Notes under the pieces: model-generated
Seen by the model: the letters and a program-made list of their open reading frames with translations, nothing else
Databases searched by the model: none
What the model was told of the DNA's origin: nothing
Source: Bradyrhizobium sp. 200
GTDB taxonomy: Bacteria > Pseudomonadota > Alphaproteobacteria > Rhizobiales > Xanthobacteraceae
Assembly (NCBI RefSeq): GCF_023100945.1
Contig: NZ_CP064689.1
Coordinates: forward strand, 3,144,001 to 3,208,000
Length of the DNA: 64,000 nt
Reading direction: 5' to 3'
In this document: positions 1 to 7,673 of the stretch, in pieces
How positions within the stretch are numbered: the first letter of the stretch is position 1
How the letters are laid out: each line of letters starts with the position of its first letter
Made by a program: the position numbers and the translations under genes

Positions 1-552
1 ACTGAGACGTCTGACGTCCCGCAACCATCCTGCCGCCAGACCGCGGCGCACGCCCTGACCATTGTGCGCGACGGCGTGATCACCGGCGAGGGCCCGACGA
101 CCAGGGGCCGTATCCATTTTTCCCGCGCGCTCGATGCCGATGACGCCGCCTGGTGTGCGCGCATCCTGACCGTCAGCGCGGTCGAGCATGAGCCAGTGAG
201 CCGCGCCGAAATCGAGGCGCTGTTTGAAATCAGCGATGCCGCCGCCGAGCGTACCGACGACGGTCGTTTCGACGATCTCCTCGCCAAGGCAGTCGCCCAT
301 CATGCGGCGTCCGAGTCCGGCCTGCCGGTGCCGCCTCGCACGATTGCGCTATCGCCCGACACCGACATCGAGAGCTGGGCGCCGACGCAGGCCGCCAAGA
401 TCGATACCAAGGTGCTGGAATGGCTTGCCAGCCAGATGCGCGGCAAGCGCCGCATCAACCACCGCCTCACGGCACTGGTCGCAACCCTGATCGGCGCAGC
501 CGCTCTGCCGCTCGCGCAATTGCCGGGCATGCTGGATATGGGAATGCTGTAA
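1..552 (+). CDS. Hypothetical protein, 5'-truncated by the window edge
   Basis: The frame is open from base 1 to the TAA at 550-552, so the true start may lie upstream; the first in-window start is the GTG at 64 (162 aa). I do not recognise a family. The N-terminal half is acidic and polar; the last ~35 residues hold a basic stretch (near MRGKRRINHRL) followed by a hydrophobic segment (LTALVATLIGAAALPLAQLP) that could be one membrane helix at the C-terminus. It is followed at once by a good terminator, so it probably ends a transcription unit. Codon use is typical of the rest of the window. Confidence 0.7.
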   Translation, partial: TETSDVPQPSCRQTAAHALTIVRDGVITGEGPTTRGRIHFSRALDADDAAWCARILTVSAVEHEPVSRAEIEALFEISDAAAERTDDGRFDDLLAKAVAHHAASESGLPVPPRTIALSPDTDIESWAPTQAAKIDTKVLEWLASQMRGKRRINHRLTALVATLIGAAALPLAQLPGMLDMGML

Positions 553-579
553 GTTCAGCCGGCAATGAATGATCTGAGA

Positions 580-611
580 ACGGTGGGGTCGTTCCCCGCC
601 GTTTTTGTTTT
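580..611 (+). terminator. Rho-independent terminator after the first gene
   Basis: Arms at 580-588 and 594-602 (one G-U pair) with a 5-nt loop, followed by a T-rich run (ttttgtttt). It lies 28 bases after the stop of the upstream gene. Confidence 0.75.
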
Positions 612-671
612 GGCGTCGCTGTTGAACGGTGGACATAGTTTCGCGATCTCGCGGCACCGGCACCGAGCGTT

Positions 672-710
672 GGAACTCAAGTTCCGAGGGGTAAGTTCCC
701 GGATAAGTTC
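672..710 (+). promoter_or_regulatory. Cluster of AAGTTC direct repeats with an EcfG-like -35
   Basis: AAGTTC occurs three times at 679-684, 693-698 and 705-710 (spacings 14 and 12 bases). The first overlaps a small inverted repeat, GGAACT-CA-AGTTCC (672-685). GGAAC at 672-676 followed 17 bases later by AGTT is a three-of-four match to the EcfG extracytoplasmic sigma pattern (GGAAC-N16/17-CGTT). Either a regulator array or a stress promoter could explain it. It sits 50-90 bases before the small ORF at 760. Confidence 0.3.
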
Positions 711-759
711 TTGGCGTTCGGGCTTTAATTCCCGCCCCGGCGTCCCCATATTGAGTCCC

Positions 760-909
760 ATGACACAATGGAAATCATCGACCACGCGGCAACCACCTAT
801 GACAAAGGATGAGTTGCGCCTGATGCTGGCCGAGGCGGTCCGCAACACACAGCCAACCGCGGAGCACAGGCCGAAACGCTCCCCGAAGGCCAAGGACGAT
901 CAGGCCTGA
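760..909 (+). CDS. Small basic hypothetical protein (49 aa)
   Basis: ATG at 760 gives a 49-residue product beginning MTQWKSSTTRQ and ending in a Lys/Arg/Asp-rich tail; an inner ATG (MTKDELRLMLAEAV) is an alternative start. No strong ribosome site is visible. The longer in-frame ORF starting at 565 runs through the terminator at 580-611, so the short form is preferred. The central DELRLMLAEAVRN could form one amphipathic helix. Function unknown; reality moderately likely. Confidence 0.4.
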   Translation: MTQWKSSTTRQPPMTKDELRLMLAEAVRNTQPTAEHRPKRSPKAKDDQA

Positions 910-1016
910 CCTGCCGATCCCCCGCTCATTCCCCATCGCTGAGAAACGGACCGAGGCACGGCATGTGATCTCGGTGCGTTGGCCGGCTCACTTGGAAGTT
1001 ACAAAGGACCTGGCTG

Positions 1017-1253
1017 ATGCGGATTGCTGCCAAACCCACTGAACAGGAGATCATCGAAGGGCCGCAAGCGGTATCCTTTCAGATCGCGAATGGGAACGTG
1101 CGGCAGTGCTGCATTCTGCAAACCGGGCTGCCGACGAAGGCGTTGGCCCAAAAATATCTTCTCGCAAATTGGCCTGTTGTCGAAAAGATGGCGCGCGACG
1201 CGCTCGCGGCGGGACATCTGGAAGACGGCCAGATCAAACTCGTCATGGCCTGA
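1017..1253 (+). CDS. Small conserved-looking hypothetical protein (78 aa)
   Basis: ATG at 1017 is preceded by AAAGGA eight bases upstream. The 78-aa product has no signal peptide or membrane segment; it contains two adjacent cysteines (NVRQCCILQTG) and a helical C-terminal half. I cannot name a family. The next small gene follows after 42 bases with its own ribosome site, so the two probably form a two-gene unit ended by the terminator at 1487. Confidence 0.6.
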   Translation: MRIAAKPTEQEIIEGPQAVSFQIANGNVRQCCILQTGLPTKALAQKYLLANWPVVEKMARDALAAGHLEDGQIKLVMA

Positions 1254-1295
1254 GCAGTTCATCGTGAACGCCCGTTTTGGATTGCAGGAGAGGTT

Positions 1296-1475
1296 ATGCT
1301 GAAAGATCGCGAGAATATTCTGAATGCGCTCCGCGAGAAGCCGCTCAAGGCCTACCAGGTCATGCGGCGTGCCAATCTTCCGAATGAGGAAGCCTGCCAA
1401 TCCCTGCTTCTGAAGATGCGCGACGAAGGTCTCGTGAAATTCGACATCCACAAGGGGCATTGGCGCATCGGATAA
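1296..1475 (+). CDS. Small winged-helix-like protein (59 aa)
   Basis: ATG at 1296 with AGGAGAGG just upstream; stop TAA at 1473-1475. The product begins MLKDRENILNALREKPLKAY and continues with a helix-turn-helix-like middle (YQVMRRANLPNEEACQSLL) and a short wing-like end (GLVKFDIHKGHWRIG). This resembles the compact winged-helix fold of archaeal-type and phage regulators, but that is inference from pattern. The good Shine-Dalgarno and the strong terminator right after it make the gene credible despite its size. Confidence 0.65.
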   Translation: MLKDRENILNALREKPLKAYQVMRRANLPNEEACQSLLLKMRDEGLVKFDIHKGHWRIG

Positions 1476-1486
1476 TCAGATACATG

Positions 1487-1520
1487 CGGCGGGGTTATTT
1501 CCCCGCCGTTTTCTGTTTTT
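1487..1520 (+). terminator. Strong intrinsic terminator, overlapping a convergent stop codon
   Basis: Perfect 8-bp stem CGGCGGGG / CCCCGCCG (1487-1494 and 1501-1508) with loop TTATTT and a T-rich tail to about 1520. The convergent phosphatase gene on the minus strand ends inside this hairpin (its stop is 1495-1497), so the stem also encodes the last residues of that protein. Confidence 0.85.
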
Positions 1521-3327
1521 CCGCTTCCAGTCCCAACGTGCGGCCGGGAAAACCCGCCGCATCGAAATAGCGTTGCGAGCCGACGCGCTGGAAGTTGAGC
1601 ACGGTGCGCAGGCCGTTCGCTGACGGTTTCGACGTCACGGTGCCGGCATGGGCTATCGGCGTCGCGCCATTGGGCATCGCTTCGGTCACGACGCGGCCGA
1701 TCAGCTTGCCCTTGGCATTTTGCGTGAGACCCAGCAGCTTGGCCGCGGTGGCGCCGACGTCGGCATTGCTGACGGGGAGGGGATCGACATAGCCCGATTT
1801 GAAGTCGGGCCCGATCGCCGCCGTGAAGTTCAAGGTATCGCCACGGCTGAAGCTGCCATGCATGCCCTGGCCTTGCCGCAGCACCGTATCAGCAACCTGC
1901 ACCGAGCAGTTGGTCGGCTCGTCGCATCCGGATGACCATGAGCGGAAATTGACCACGATCGACGGATGCGGCGTCACCGCCTTGCCCTTGAGTCCGAGCC
2001 GCGACATTGGCAGCGTGCCCGGAAAATTCCCGAACTCGTCATCGACGAAAATGCCGCTGACGTAATCCTGCTCCAGCAGCGCCTTGATGGTGCGAGCCGC
2101 CAGCTTGCGTTCCTTGCTGGGGATATAGATCAAGTCCGATCCGCCATTGGTGGCGACCACGAGATCGGGTTTCGTCGGGTCCTTTCCCAGCACGCCGTTG
2201 CCGGCCTTGGGATGGGCGTTGTCCGCCACGGGCGCATTCTTGTTGTTGGGATCGTGCAGCGGCAGGTTCAGCGCCTTCGCAAGGTCGATCGCCAGGAAGC
2301 CCATGGGTAGGAAATCCTTCGGCGTGTCGTCGTAGGACATCTTTGCCGACGGACTGGTCTTGCTCTCCTTTGAAATCGTCGAGAAGCCGTGATCGGAGGA
2401 TATGATGATGTTGGTCGAGGCGGCGAGGCCGAGCTCGTCCAGCGCCTTGCGCAGTTGGGCCAGATTGTTGTCGGCGTTCTTGATGCCGGCCATCGAGGTC
2501 GGTCCGTTGATGCCGGGGGTAATGGTATTGAGGCTGTCGCCGGTATTGTGCTGGCTGCCGTCGGGATCGCGCGACCAAAACACCAGCACGAACGGCTTGT
2601 TGCGCGCCTTGAACATCGGCAGCACGACCTTGGATGCGACGTCAGCCATGTAGGCTTGCTGCGCGACATTGGCCGCCGTGGTGCCCGGGGTCTTGGCATC
2701 ACCAGCCTTGCTGTTTTCCCCGCGCGGGGTCGTCACCAAAGGGAGGCCGGCCTTGGTCAGCGCATCCTTCATGTCGTCGGACAGCGGCACGCCATTCTTG
2801 CCACCGGTGGAATCGTCGATCACGATGGTATTCTTGCCACCGTCGGTATGGTCGAAAAGATAGGTCGGGCCGAGCTTGCCGATCGCAGCAGTCGAGAAGC
2901 CTTGCGCGCGGGCCATCTTCAGAATGGTTTCTTCGTTCAGATAGTCGCCGTTGAAATGCTCATCGACGTCGCCGAGCACCGCGTCGTTTTCGATGAAGGG
3001 TACGACCGTGTCGCCGGCCGGGACGGACGAATAGCCGGTGTAGATCGTGTTGCTGAACGTGCCGGTATCGCCGAGGTAATGGCCACTGGCCATCGCCGAG
3101 CCGTTCGCCATGGTGAAGGTCGGGAACAGCGAGTGCGAGTTCTTGAAGTTGACGCCCTTGTCGCGCACTTCCGCCATCGCTGGTGCAGTCTGCGGCGTCA
3201 CGATGCGGCCGCGCAGGCCGTCCGGCACGAACAGGATAAGATTGCGCGGGCTGGCGTTTTGCGCCGTCGCTGCGCTTGCGGTCAGCGTGATCAGTCCGGC
3301 GGACAGCAACACGATTGTGTGGCGCAT
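1495..3327 (-). CDS. Secreted alkaline phosphatase superfamily / type I phosphodiesterase-like protein
   Basis: 610 aa with a clear Sec signal peptide (about residues 1-22, ending TASAATAQ), so the product is probably periplasmic. The alkaline-phosphatase-superfamily fold is indicated by NLILFVPDGLRG (metal-binding Asp near residue 35), a nucleophile region around FPTFTMANGSAMASGH, the two-residue metal motif in WSRDPDGSQHNTGDS, and IIISSDHGFST with Asp-His. Proteins of this kind act on phosphodiesters, nucleotides or phosphonates; the substrate cannot be read from sequence. It stands alone, convergent with the small genes at 1017-1475. Confidence 0.85.
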   Translation of the reverse strand: MRHTIVLLSAGLITLTASAATAQNASPRNLILFVPDGLRGRIVTPQTAPAMAEVRDKGVNFKNSHSLFPTFTMANGSAMASGHYLGDTGTFSNTIYTGYSSVPAGDTVVPFIENDAVLGDVDEHFNGDYLNEETILKMARAQGFSTAAIGKLGPTYLFDHTDGGKNTIVIDDSTGGKNGVPLSDDMKDALTKAGLPLVTTPRGENSKAGDAKTPGTTAANVAQQAYMADVASKVVLPMFKARNKPFVLVFWSRDPDGSQHNTGDSLNTITPGINGPTSMAGIKNADNNLAQLRKALDELGLAASTNIIISSDHGFSTISKESKTSPSAKMSYDDTPKDFLPMGFLAIDLAKALNLPLHDPNNKNAPVADNAHPKAGNGVLGKDPTKPDLVVATNGGSDLIYIPSKERKLAARTIKALLEQDYVSGIFVDDEFGNFPGTLPMSRLGLKGKAVTPHPSIVVNFRSWSSGCDEPTNCSVQVADTVLRQGQGMHGSFSRGDTLNFTAAIGPDFKSGYVDPLPVSNADVGATAAKLLGLTQNAKGKLIGRVVTEAMPNGATPIAHAGTVTSKPSANGLRTVLNFQRVGSQRYFDAAGFPGRTLGLEAEKQKTAGK

Positions 3328-3431
3328 CAGGTTCTCCCATCACAGAAAAATCGGCCTTCCGCCGTTGCCCCTTGGTTTAGTTTTGCTCTGCGACAGGATT
3401 GTTACATTGCGCCGAACCGGTCTCAAGCGCG

Positions 3432-3456
3432 GGAACTGGATAGCAAAAGCCGCGTC
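3432..3456 (+). promoter_or_regulatory. EcfG-like general-stress promoter
   Basis: GGAAC (3432-3436), 16-base spacer, then CGTC (3453-3456). The alphaproteobacterial EcfG consensus is GGAAC-N16/17-CGTT, so the -10 has one mismatch. It lies about 70 bases upstream of a CsbD-like stress protein, which fits. Confidence 0.4.
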
Positions 3457-3527
3457 CGGTCAAAGGTTCGGCCAAATGGAGGAAACATCGGGGCCCCGGC
3501 GCCGTTCTCATTGGCAGGAGGTCAGCC

Positions 3528-3815
3528 ATGAGCAAGTTCCAACAGAAAGCCGAAGCCCAGACCAAACAGATCATCGGGCAAATGCTTGGCGATGAGTTGC
3601 TGGTTCAGGAGGGCAAAGAGCAGCAGCGCGAAGCGACGGAGCCGGGACGCGGTCACCATGACCATGGCAACCAAGACCAAGGCATCGTCCGCGACGAGCG
3701 CGGACAGGAGCAGCCTCGGGACAAGGAGCGCGCTCAGCGCGTGAGCAGGGTGGACCAAGGCGCCGACCCGCCTGGGAAGAAGAGCCGCCCCAAGCGTGCC
3801 TCGTCGGTCACCTAA
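3528..3815 (+). CDS. CsbD-like small hydrophilic stress protein
   Basis: ATG at 3528 preceded by AGGAGG. 95 aa, highly charged, no cysteines or membrane segments. The start resembles CsbD-family proteins (helical KAEAQTKQIIGQMLGDELLV..EGKEQ), which are general-stress proteins of unknown biochemistry; the remaining ~60 residues are low-complexity, rich in Gln, Asp, Arg, His and Lys, and likely disordered. The candidate EcfG promoter upstream supports stress induction. Family membership is by resemblance only. Confidence 0.65.
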   Translation: MSKFQQKAEAQTKQIIGQMLGDELLVQEGKEQQREATEPGRGHHDHGNQDQGIVRDERGQEQPRDKERAQRVSRVDQGADPPGKKSRPKRASSVT

Positions 3816-3844
3816 CGGCTTACGGATTTAGCCCGCACGTCGCA

Positions 3845-3872
3845 AGAAAAGAGGCGGCCGTGGGGCCGCCTC
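3845..3872 (-). terminator. Intrinsic terminator for the minus-strand gene at 3895
   Basis: Perfect 9-bp stem (3851-3859 / 3864-3872) with a 4-nt loop; read on the minus strand it is followed by TTTTCTT. It is 22 bases past the stop of the minus-strand gene and also lies between convergent genes. Confidence 0.75.
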
Positions 3873-3894
3873 CCAAGTCTTTCATGCGTTCTCG

Positions 3895-4245
3895 TTACTG
3901 ACAGATGTGACGGCGACCGTCCTCACCCCAGAACATCGTTCCGGGCTGACAGACGAAACCGCTGTTGTAGCCGCCATAGTAGCGGCGCCCGTAATAGCTG
4001 TCATTGTAAGCGTAGACGTCGTTTCGGAACGGCGCGGTCGCAATGGCGCCGGCCGTACCGATCGCGCCGCCAACCACGCCGGCGGCTACTTCACCCGGCC
4101 AGAAGCCGCTGTGGCGGTGATAAACGCGGTCCTGGGTTTGCGGTTGACGGATGGCATCCGACCGTCCGTGAGGATCCTGCGCCAGTGCAGGCGCTGCGAC
4201 CGCAGTGGAAAGAACAGCGGCTGCGGTTAGGAGCTTCAAGTTCAT
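3895..4245 (-). CDS. Small exported protein with glycine/tyrosine-rich region
   Basis: Start at 4245 chosen because GGAGG lies six bases upstream; the 116-aa product opens with a signal peptide (MNLKLLTAAAVLSTAVAAPA, cleavage near ALAQ). The mature part has a short glycine/alanine hydrophobic segment (AAGVVGGAIGTAGAIA) and then a Tyr/Gly-rich stretch (YYGRRYYGGYNSGF) before a C-terminal pair of cysteines (VCQPG...HICQ) that may form a disulfide. Similar small exported proteins are frequent in Bradyrhizobium, without known function. It has its own terminator. Confidence 0.75.
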   Translation of the reverse strand: MNLKLLTAAAVLSTAVAAPALAQDPHGRSDAIRQPQTQDRVYHRHSGFWPGEVAAGVVGGAIGTAGAIATAPFRNDVYAYNDSYYGRRYYGGYNSGFVCQPGTMFWGEDGRRHICQ

Positions 4246-4430
4246 TAGTTGCCTCCGTTGTAGTGACGCAGGGGCCAACAAACAGTGATAGCGACCGTTC
4301 CGATATCGTGATGCGGTCGTTTCAAACGGATGTGAGGTTTCAGTTCCGGTTTCATGTTCCGCAGCAATGCGGATTGTGCGTTCCCGCGAATGAACTTTCT
4401 TGCATCAACGCGCGTGCAGCGGCGGCTTCG

Positions 4431-5330
4431 TCACGCCGCATGGCGAACGCGGTGCCAAAGTGGATAGGCCAGCCAGAATGCGAGCAACGCGAACAGTGCG
4501 ATTGCACCGGCGCTCAAGGCAATGACCGTGTTTCCGGTGGTCTTGAAAAACACCACCGCGACGTCGCCGGAAATACCAATGGCCAGGGGTATCGAGGCGG
4601 CGATCACAAGACGCGAGCCGATGTCGAAAAATTCCGGGTCATCTTCACCCTGAAAGCCAAGGCGGTGAAGCGCAGCGGGCGTCATCAGAAGGATGACCGC
4701 CAGCGCTACCGCACATAGCGCGGCACAATGAATATATTTGAACAGGTCAGGCAGCTCATTGAACGCTTTCGTCAACGTGGCGATCAGTTGAAATCCGAGA
4801 AGCGCCTGGCCGCCCGGGATGATGACCCGGGCCTCCGTCAGCATTTGCTCGATCTTGGATTTCAGCGAGGTCTTGTTTGACGTTTCCTGCATCTGGTTCT
4901 TCCGATCCCGTCTCAGCGCAAAGCCGAGGCCGTAAAGCAGTGCGAGTCCGATCGCGGTGAATGACGAGCCGGCAGCGATAGCAAAGGTGCGGCCGAAAAG
5001 GTGTTCGAAGGCCACGTAGACCGAGATGCCCAATCCGACCGTCAGGGGCAGCAGGCTGATGCCGGCCAGTGTCGTCGCCGTGGCGATGGCTCCCGGGCGG
5101 CTGTCTCCAGCGAAGATGATCTGATGAAACAGCGAGGGGGCAATCAGAAGACTGATACTGATCAGCATCAGCACGAGCCCGGCACTGTGCATAAGCCGGG
5201 CGGTGTCGGAGACATCCGGAAAGCGCTCTTGAAAAACCGCCTCGAACTGGAATCCGAACAGCACCTGGGCTCCGAGGATCAGGAGCCGTGATTCATCGAG
5301 CGCAGTCTTCAGGCGGCTTTCGACATTCAT
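4431..5330 (-). CDS. DUF6328-like membrane protein with internal duplication
   Basis: 299 aa from the ATG at 5330 (GGAG six bases upstream; the ATG at 5336 is too close to it). Two homologous halves of about 150 residues each begin with a soluble helix and continue with about four hydrophobic segments. The parallel motifs are SRLLILGAQVLFGFQFEAVF (half 1) and ARVIIPGGQALLGFQLIATL (half 2), joined by a charged linker near residues 145-165. Single-domain relatives of roughly 150 residues are, as far as I recall, the norm, so this looks like a tandem fusion. Function is unknown. Confidence 0.7.
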   Translation of the reverse strand: MNVESRLKTALDESRLLILGAQVLFGFQFEAVFQERFPDVSDTARLMHSAGLVLMLISISLLIAPSLFHQIIFAGDSRPGAIATATTLAGISLLPLTVGLGISVYVAFEHLFGRTFAIAAGSSFTAIGLALLYGLGFALRRDRKNQMQETSNKTSLKSKIEQMLTEARVIIPGGQALLGFQLIATLTKAFNELPDLFKYIHCAALCAVALAVILLMTPAALHRLGFQGEDDPEFFDIGSRLVIAASIPLAIGISGDVAVVFFKTTGNTVIALSAGAIALFALLAFWLAYPLWHRVRHAA

Positions 5331-5542
5331 TGGCATCTCCGGCTATTGAACTTCTCCGGGATTGCGGAGTTCCAAATCGGCTCGCCTCCGGCAGCCCGGA
5401 GGTGCTCGAATTCGGACCGCTTGGGGAACGATGTATGTCGATACCAATTGACCAAGAGCGCTGCGCGACCCGCTCAAAGAGGCGAGCGCAACCGGTAAGT
5501 TGCAGACATAGCGCCGCCTGAACGGCAATTGCGAGGTTACCC

Positions 5543-5995
5543 ATGAAAAGCAAACGTGTGGGCGCCGACGCGGTGGCGGGCCTTTACGTCGTCATTCTGG
5601 ATTCGGGCGAGGAAGCGTTTGCCGCGCTCACCCGTTTCGCCAATGAATCGGGCATATCAGCGGCGTCGCTGACGGCGATTGGCGCCTTCGAGCGGGCGAC
5701 CGTCGGCTGGTTCGACATCGCCTCGAAGACCTACCGCAAGATCGAGGTCAATGAGCAATGCGAGGTGCTCAGTGCGATCGGGGACGTCGCCGTCGGCGAT
5801 GACGGCAAGCCCAGCCTTCACGTCCACATCGTGCTTGGACTGGCCGACGGCTCGACCCGCGGCGGCCACCTCTTGTCGGGCACGGTGAGACCGACGCTCG
5901 AAGTGGTCTTGACCGAAGTCCCCGCAACGCTTCGACGAAAGAAGCGCGCTGACCTCGGGATCGCGCTGATCGATCTTGCGACGGCGTGCGACTAA
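5543..5995 (+). CDS. PPC/DUF296 domain protein (PD1-like)
   Basis: 150 aa, almost entirely one PPC (plants and prokaryotes conserved, DUF296) domain: an early LDSGEEAFAALTRFANESGI, then ASLTAIGAFERATVGWFD, and the signature around KPSLHVHIVLG with two histidines, ending in TEVPATLRRK. Bacterial members form trimers with a conserved His cluster suggesting metal binding; DNA binding is known for plant AT-hook versions, and no AT-hook is present here. It precedes the ferritin-like gene by 71 bases, with a separate stress promoter between them. Confidence 0.8.
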   Translation: MKSKRVGADAVAGLYVVILDSGEEAFAALTRFANESGISAASLTAIGAFERATVGWFDIASKTYRKIEVNEQCEVLSAIGDVAVGDDGKPSLHVHIVLGLADGSTRGGHLLSGTVRPTLEVVLTEVPATLRRKKRADLGIALIDLATACD

Positions 5996-6013
5996 AGCGT
6001 TGTGCGCGGCTCA

Positions 6014-6039
6014 GGAACAATTCCGTTCAATCCTCTGTT
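6014..6039 (+). promoter_or_regulatory. EcfG-like promoter of the ferritin-like gene
   Basis: GGAAC (6014-6018), 17-base spacer, TGTT (6036-6039); one mismatch from the EcfG pattern. It sits 28 bases before the ATG at 6067, in the right place for a short leader, and the downstream family (DUF892) is a typical stress-regulon member. Confidence 0.45.
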
Positions 6040-6066
6040 GTCCGCCTGCCAACAATGGAGGACGAC

Positions 6067-6558
6067 ATGGCTGAGAAGGACCTCAACGAACTATTTCTCG
6101 ATACGCTCAAAGACATCTATTACGCCGAAAAGCAGATCCTGAAGGCGCTGCCGAAAATGGCGAAGGCTGCGAATTCGGACAAGCTGCGGGCCGCTTTCGA
6201 AAAGCACCATGAAGAGACCGAGGGGCACGTCGAGCGGCTGGAACAGATCTTCGAGTTGCTTGGCAAGGCCGCGCGTGGCAAGAAGTGCGATGCCATCGAA
6301 GGCCTTATCGAAGAAGGCAAGGAGATCATGGAGGAGTATGCCGATACGCCTGCGCTCGATGCCGGCCTGCTGGCCGCAGCTCAAGCGGTCGAGCATTACG
6401 AGATTTCACGCTACGGCACCCTGAAAGCCTGGGCGGCCAAGCTCAACAATCCGCAAGCCGTGAAGCTGATCGACCAGACCCTGGCCGAAGAGAAGAAGAC
6501 CGACGAAACCCTGACCAAGATCGCAGAGACCGCTGTCAACTACGAGGCCGCGGCCTAA
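6067..6558 (+). CDS. DUF892 ferritin-like protein (YciE/YciF type)
   Basis: 163 aa. The start at 6067 has GGAGG five bases upstream. The sequence is a four-helix ferritin-like bundle: LFLDTLKDIYYAEKQILKAL, a second helix with FEKHHEETEGHVERLEQIF, then EGLIEEGKEIMEEY and AAAQAVEHYEISRYGTLKAW. The acidic and histidine residues in YYAEK, HHEETEGH and EHYEISRY are those expected to bind a di-iron site. YciE/YciF proteins are induced by stress in enterobacteria; the precise role is unclear. A terminator follows 12 bases after the stop. Confidence 0.88.
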   Translation: MAEKDLNELFLDTLKDIYYAEKQILKALPKMAKAANSDKLRAAFEKHHEETEGHVERLEQIFELLGKAARGKKCDAIEGLIEEGKEIMEEYADTPALDAGLLAAAQAVEHYEISRYGTLKAWAAKLNNPQAVKLIDQTLAEEKKTDETLTKIAETAVNYEAAA

Positions 6559-6569
6559 GATCTAAAGCC

Positions 6570-6601
6570 GGCCGACGGCGCTGGGGCGAACGCCGTCGGC
6601 C
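6570..6601 (+). terminator. Hairpin terminator after the ferritin-like gene
   Basis: Perfect 11-bp GC-rich stem (6570-6580 / 6591-6601) with a 10-nt loop. The T-run is poor (ctgcttg), so it may be a transcription or mRNA-end stabilising hairpin rather than a classic terminator. Confidence 0.6.
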
Positions 6602-7053
6602 CTGCTTGCAGGGCGACACCGCAAGTTTCGACTATCAAGTTTCGACTATTCGGGCGTGACAATCCGAAACCCGTCCAGCGCTTGAGCAGCCGTTCGACCG
6701 CGGCGCCGATCGCAAGGCCGGCGATCGGGTGGGTCGTATCCGAAACAGCGCCATCGTCCGCCCTTGTCGCAGCCCGCCAACCGGCGGGGCTTGAGTTCGA
6801 CGTTGCGGGGGAAGAACGCCGATGCGGGAAAACCCGCACCGGGCCCGATCGTTCCTGCAATCGCTTCGCCCCGGTGCCTCCACTGGTCTCATCGGGGCGA
6901 CCCCGCGAGGACGCGCCGCGGAAGAACGCGCGCCAAGGTAGTAGTTTTACTAGGCCGAACAAATATTTGCGCGGCCAGCGCCAACGTAAGCAAACGTTTA
7001 GCCGCGGTCCGTAAAATACCGGCATCAACTTTTGCATTAACCTCTGGTTAGTC
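6602..7053. other. Gene-poor stretch
   Basis: No ORF on either strand has a convincing ribosome site or recognisable product; overlapping ORFs on both strands are Arg/Pro/Ser-rich, typical of frame shadows in high-GC DNA. The last 100 bases (from about 6940) are AT-richer and probably contain the promoter of the gene at 7054. Confidence 0.5.
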
Positions 7054-7581
7054 ATGCGCCTTCTGCCGATGAAAGAGCCGGACAGGTCCTGGCGGTCGAT
7101 CAAGGGCCAGTGGAAGAAGGACGCTGAAAGCGTCGGCGAGGACTTTTCGACCTTTTCGACGGGAAGCTTTACGGCCTATGACGGCTTGACCAAGGAAGGC
7201 GACCACCCCAGCCTGTACTGTCTTTCCGACGGCGAGCGGATTCATGCGGCCTGCCAGGTCAGCCGCCTGATGATGAGCAAATTCCCGTCGCCGATCCTGC
7301 GGGCGCGCTTTATCGTGGTGTCGCCGATTTATGAGCTGGGGATCGCAGAGCCCGGCCAATACGCCCAGATGATGGTGGCGCTGTTCTCCGGCATCGTATG
7401 GCTGTCGAGGGACACGATGTCGGCAAGCCACATCCGTTTCTTCCTGAAGAGCCCGGGAGATTCACAATACTTCGCGGCGCTGCAGGCCTCGACGCCGGGC
7501 GCGCTGTTTTCGAAGTTCACGATCGACGGCGCCCTGATCGAGTGCAGCCTCACGGAAGACGAGATGGCGGAAACCGCCTGA
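7054..7581 (+). CDS. Hypothetical protein, conserved-looking (175 aa)
   Basis: Complete ORF with codon use like its neighbours, starting in an AT-richer region. No signal peptide. The product has a charged N-terminus (MKEPDRSWRSIKGQWKKDAE), a central segment YCLSDGERIHAACQVSRLMM and RARFIVVSPIYELGIAEPGQY, and an acidic end. The SDGERIHAACQVSRL part recalls the ligand-binding core of PilZ-like beta barrels only loosely, so I do not assign it. Its position just before a GGDEF-EAL gene on the same strand suggests, weakly, a role in the same signalling. Confidence 0.65.
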   Translation: MRLLPMKEPDRSWRSIKGQWKKDAESVGEDFSTFSTGSFTAYDGLTKEGDHPSLYCLSDGERIHAACQVSRLMMSKFPSPILRARFIVVSPIYELGIAEPGQYAQMMVALFSGIVWLSRDTMSASHIRFFLKSPGDSQYFAALQASTPGALFSKFTIDGALIECSLTEDEMAETA

Positions 7582-7673
7582 TTCCGCCGCCGCCTTAACC
7601 TTGCGATAACTCATTTTGCTAACGCCCTTTTGGGTTGTGTTCCCTACAACAAGCGTCTGTGGGGGCAGCGGAA

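Noticed and set aside
565..759. Extended start of the small ORF at 760
   Set aside because: The extension crosses the terminator at 580-611 and has no ribosome site.
6555..7103. 182-codon minus-strand ORF
   Set aside because: No ribosome site, Arg/Ser/Pro-rich composition like a shadow frame, and it spans a terminator hairpin; nothing recognisable.
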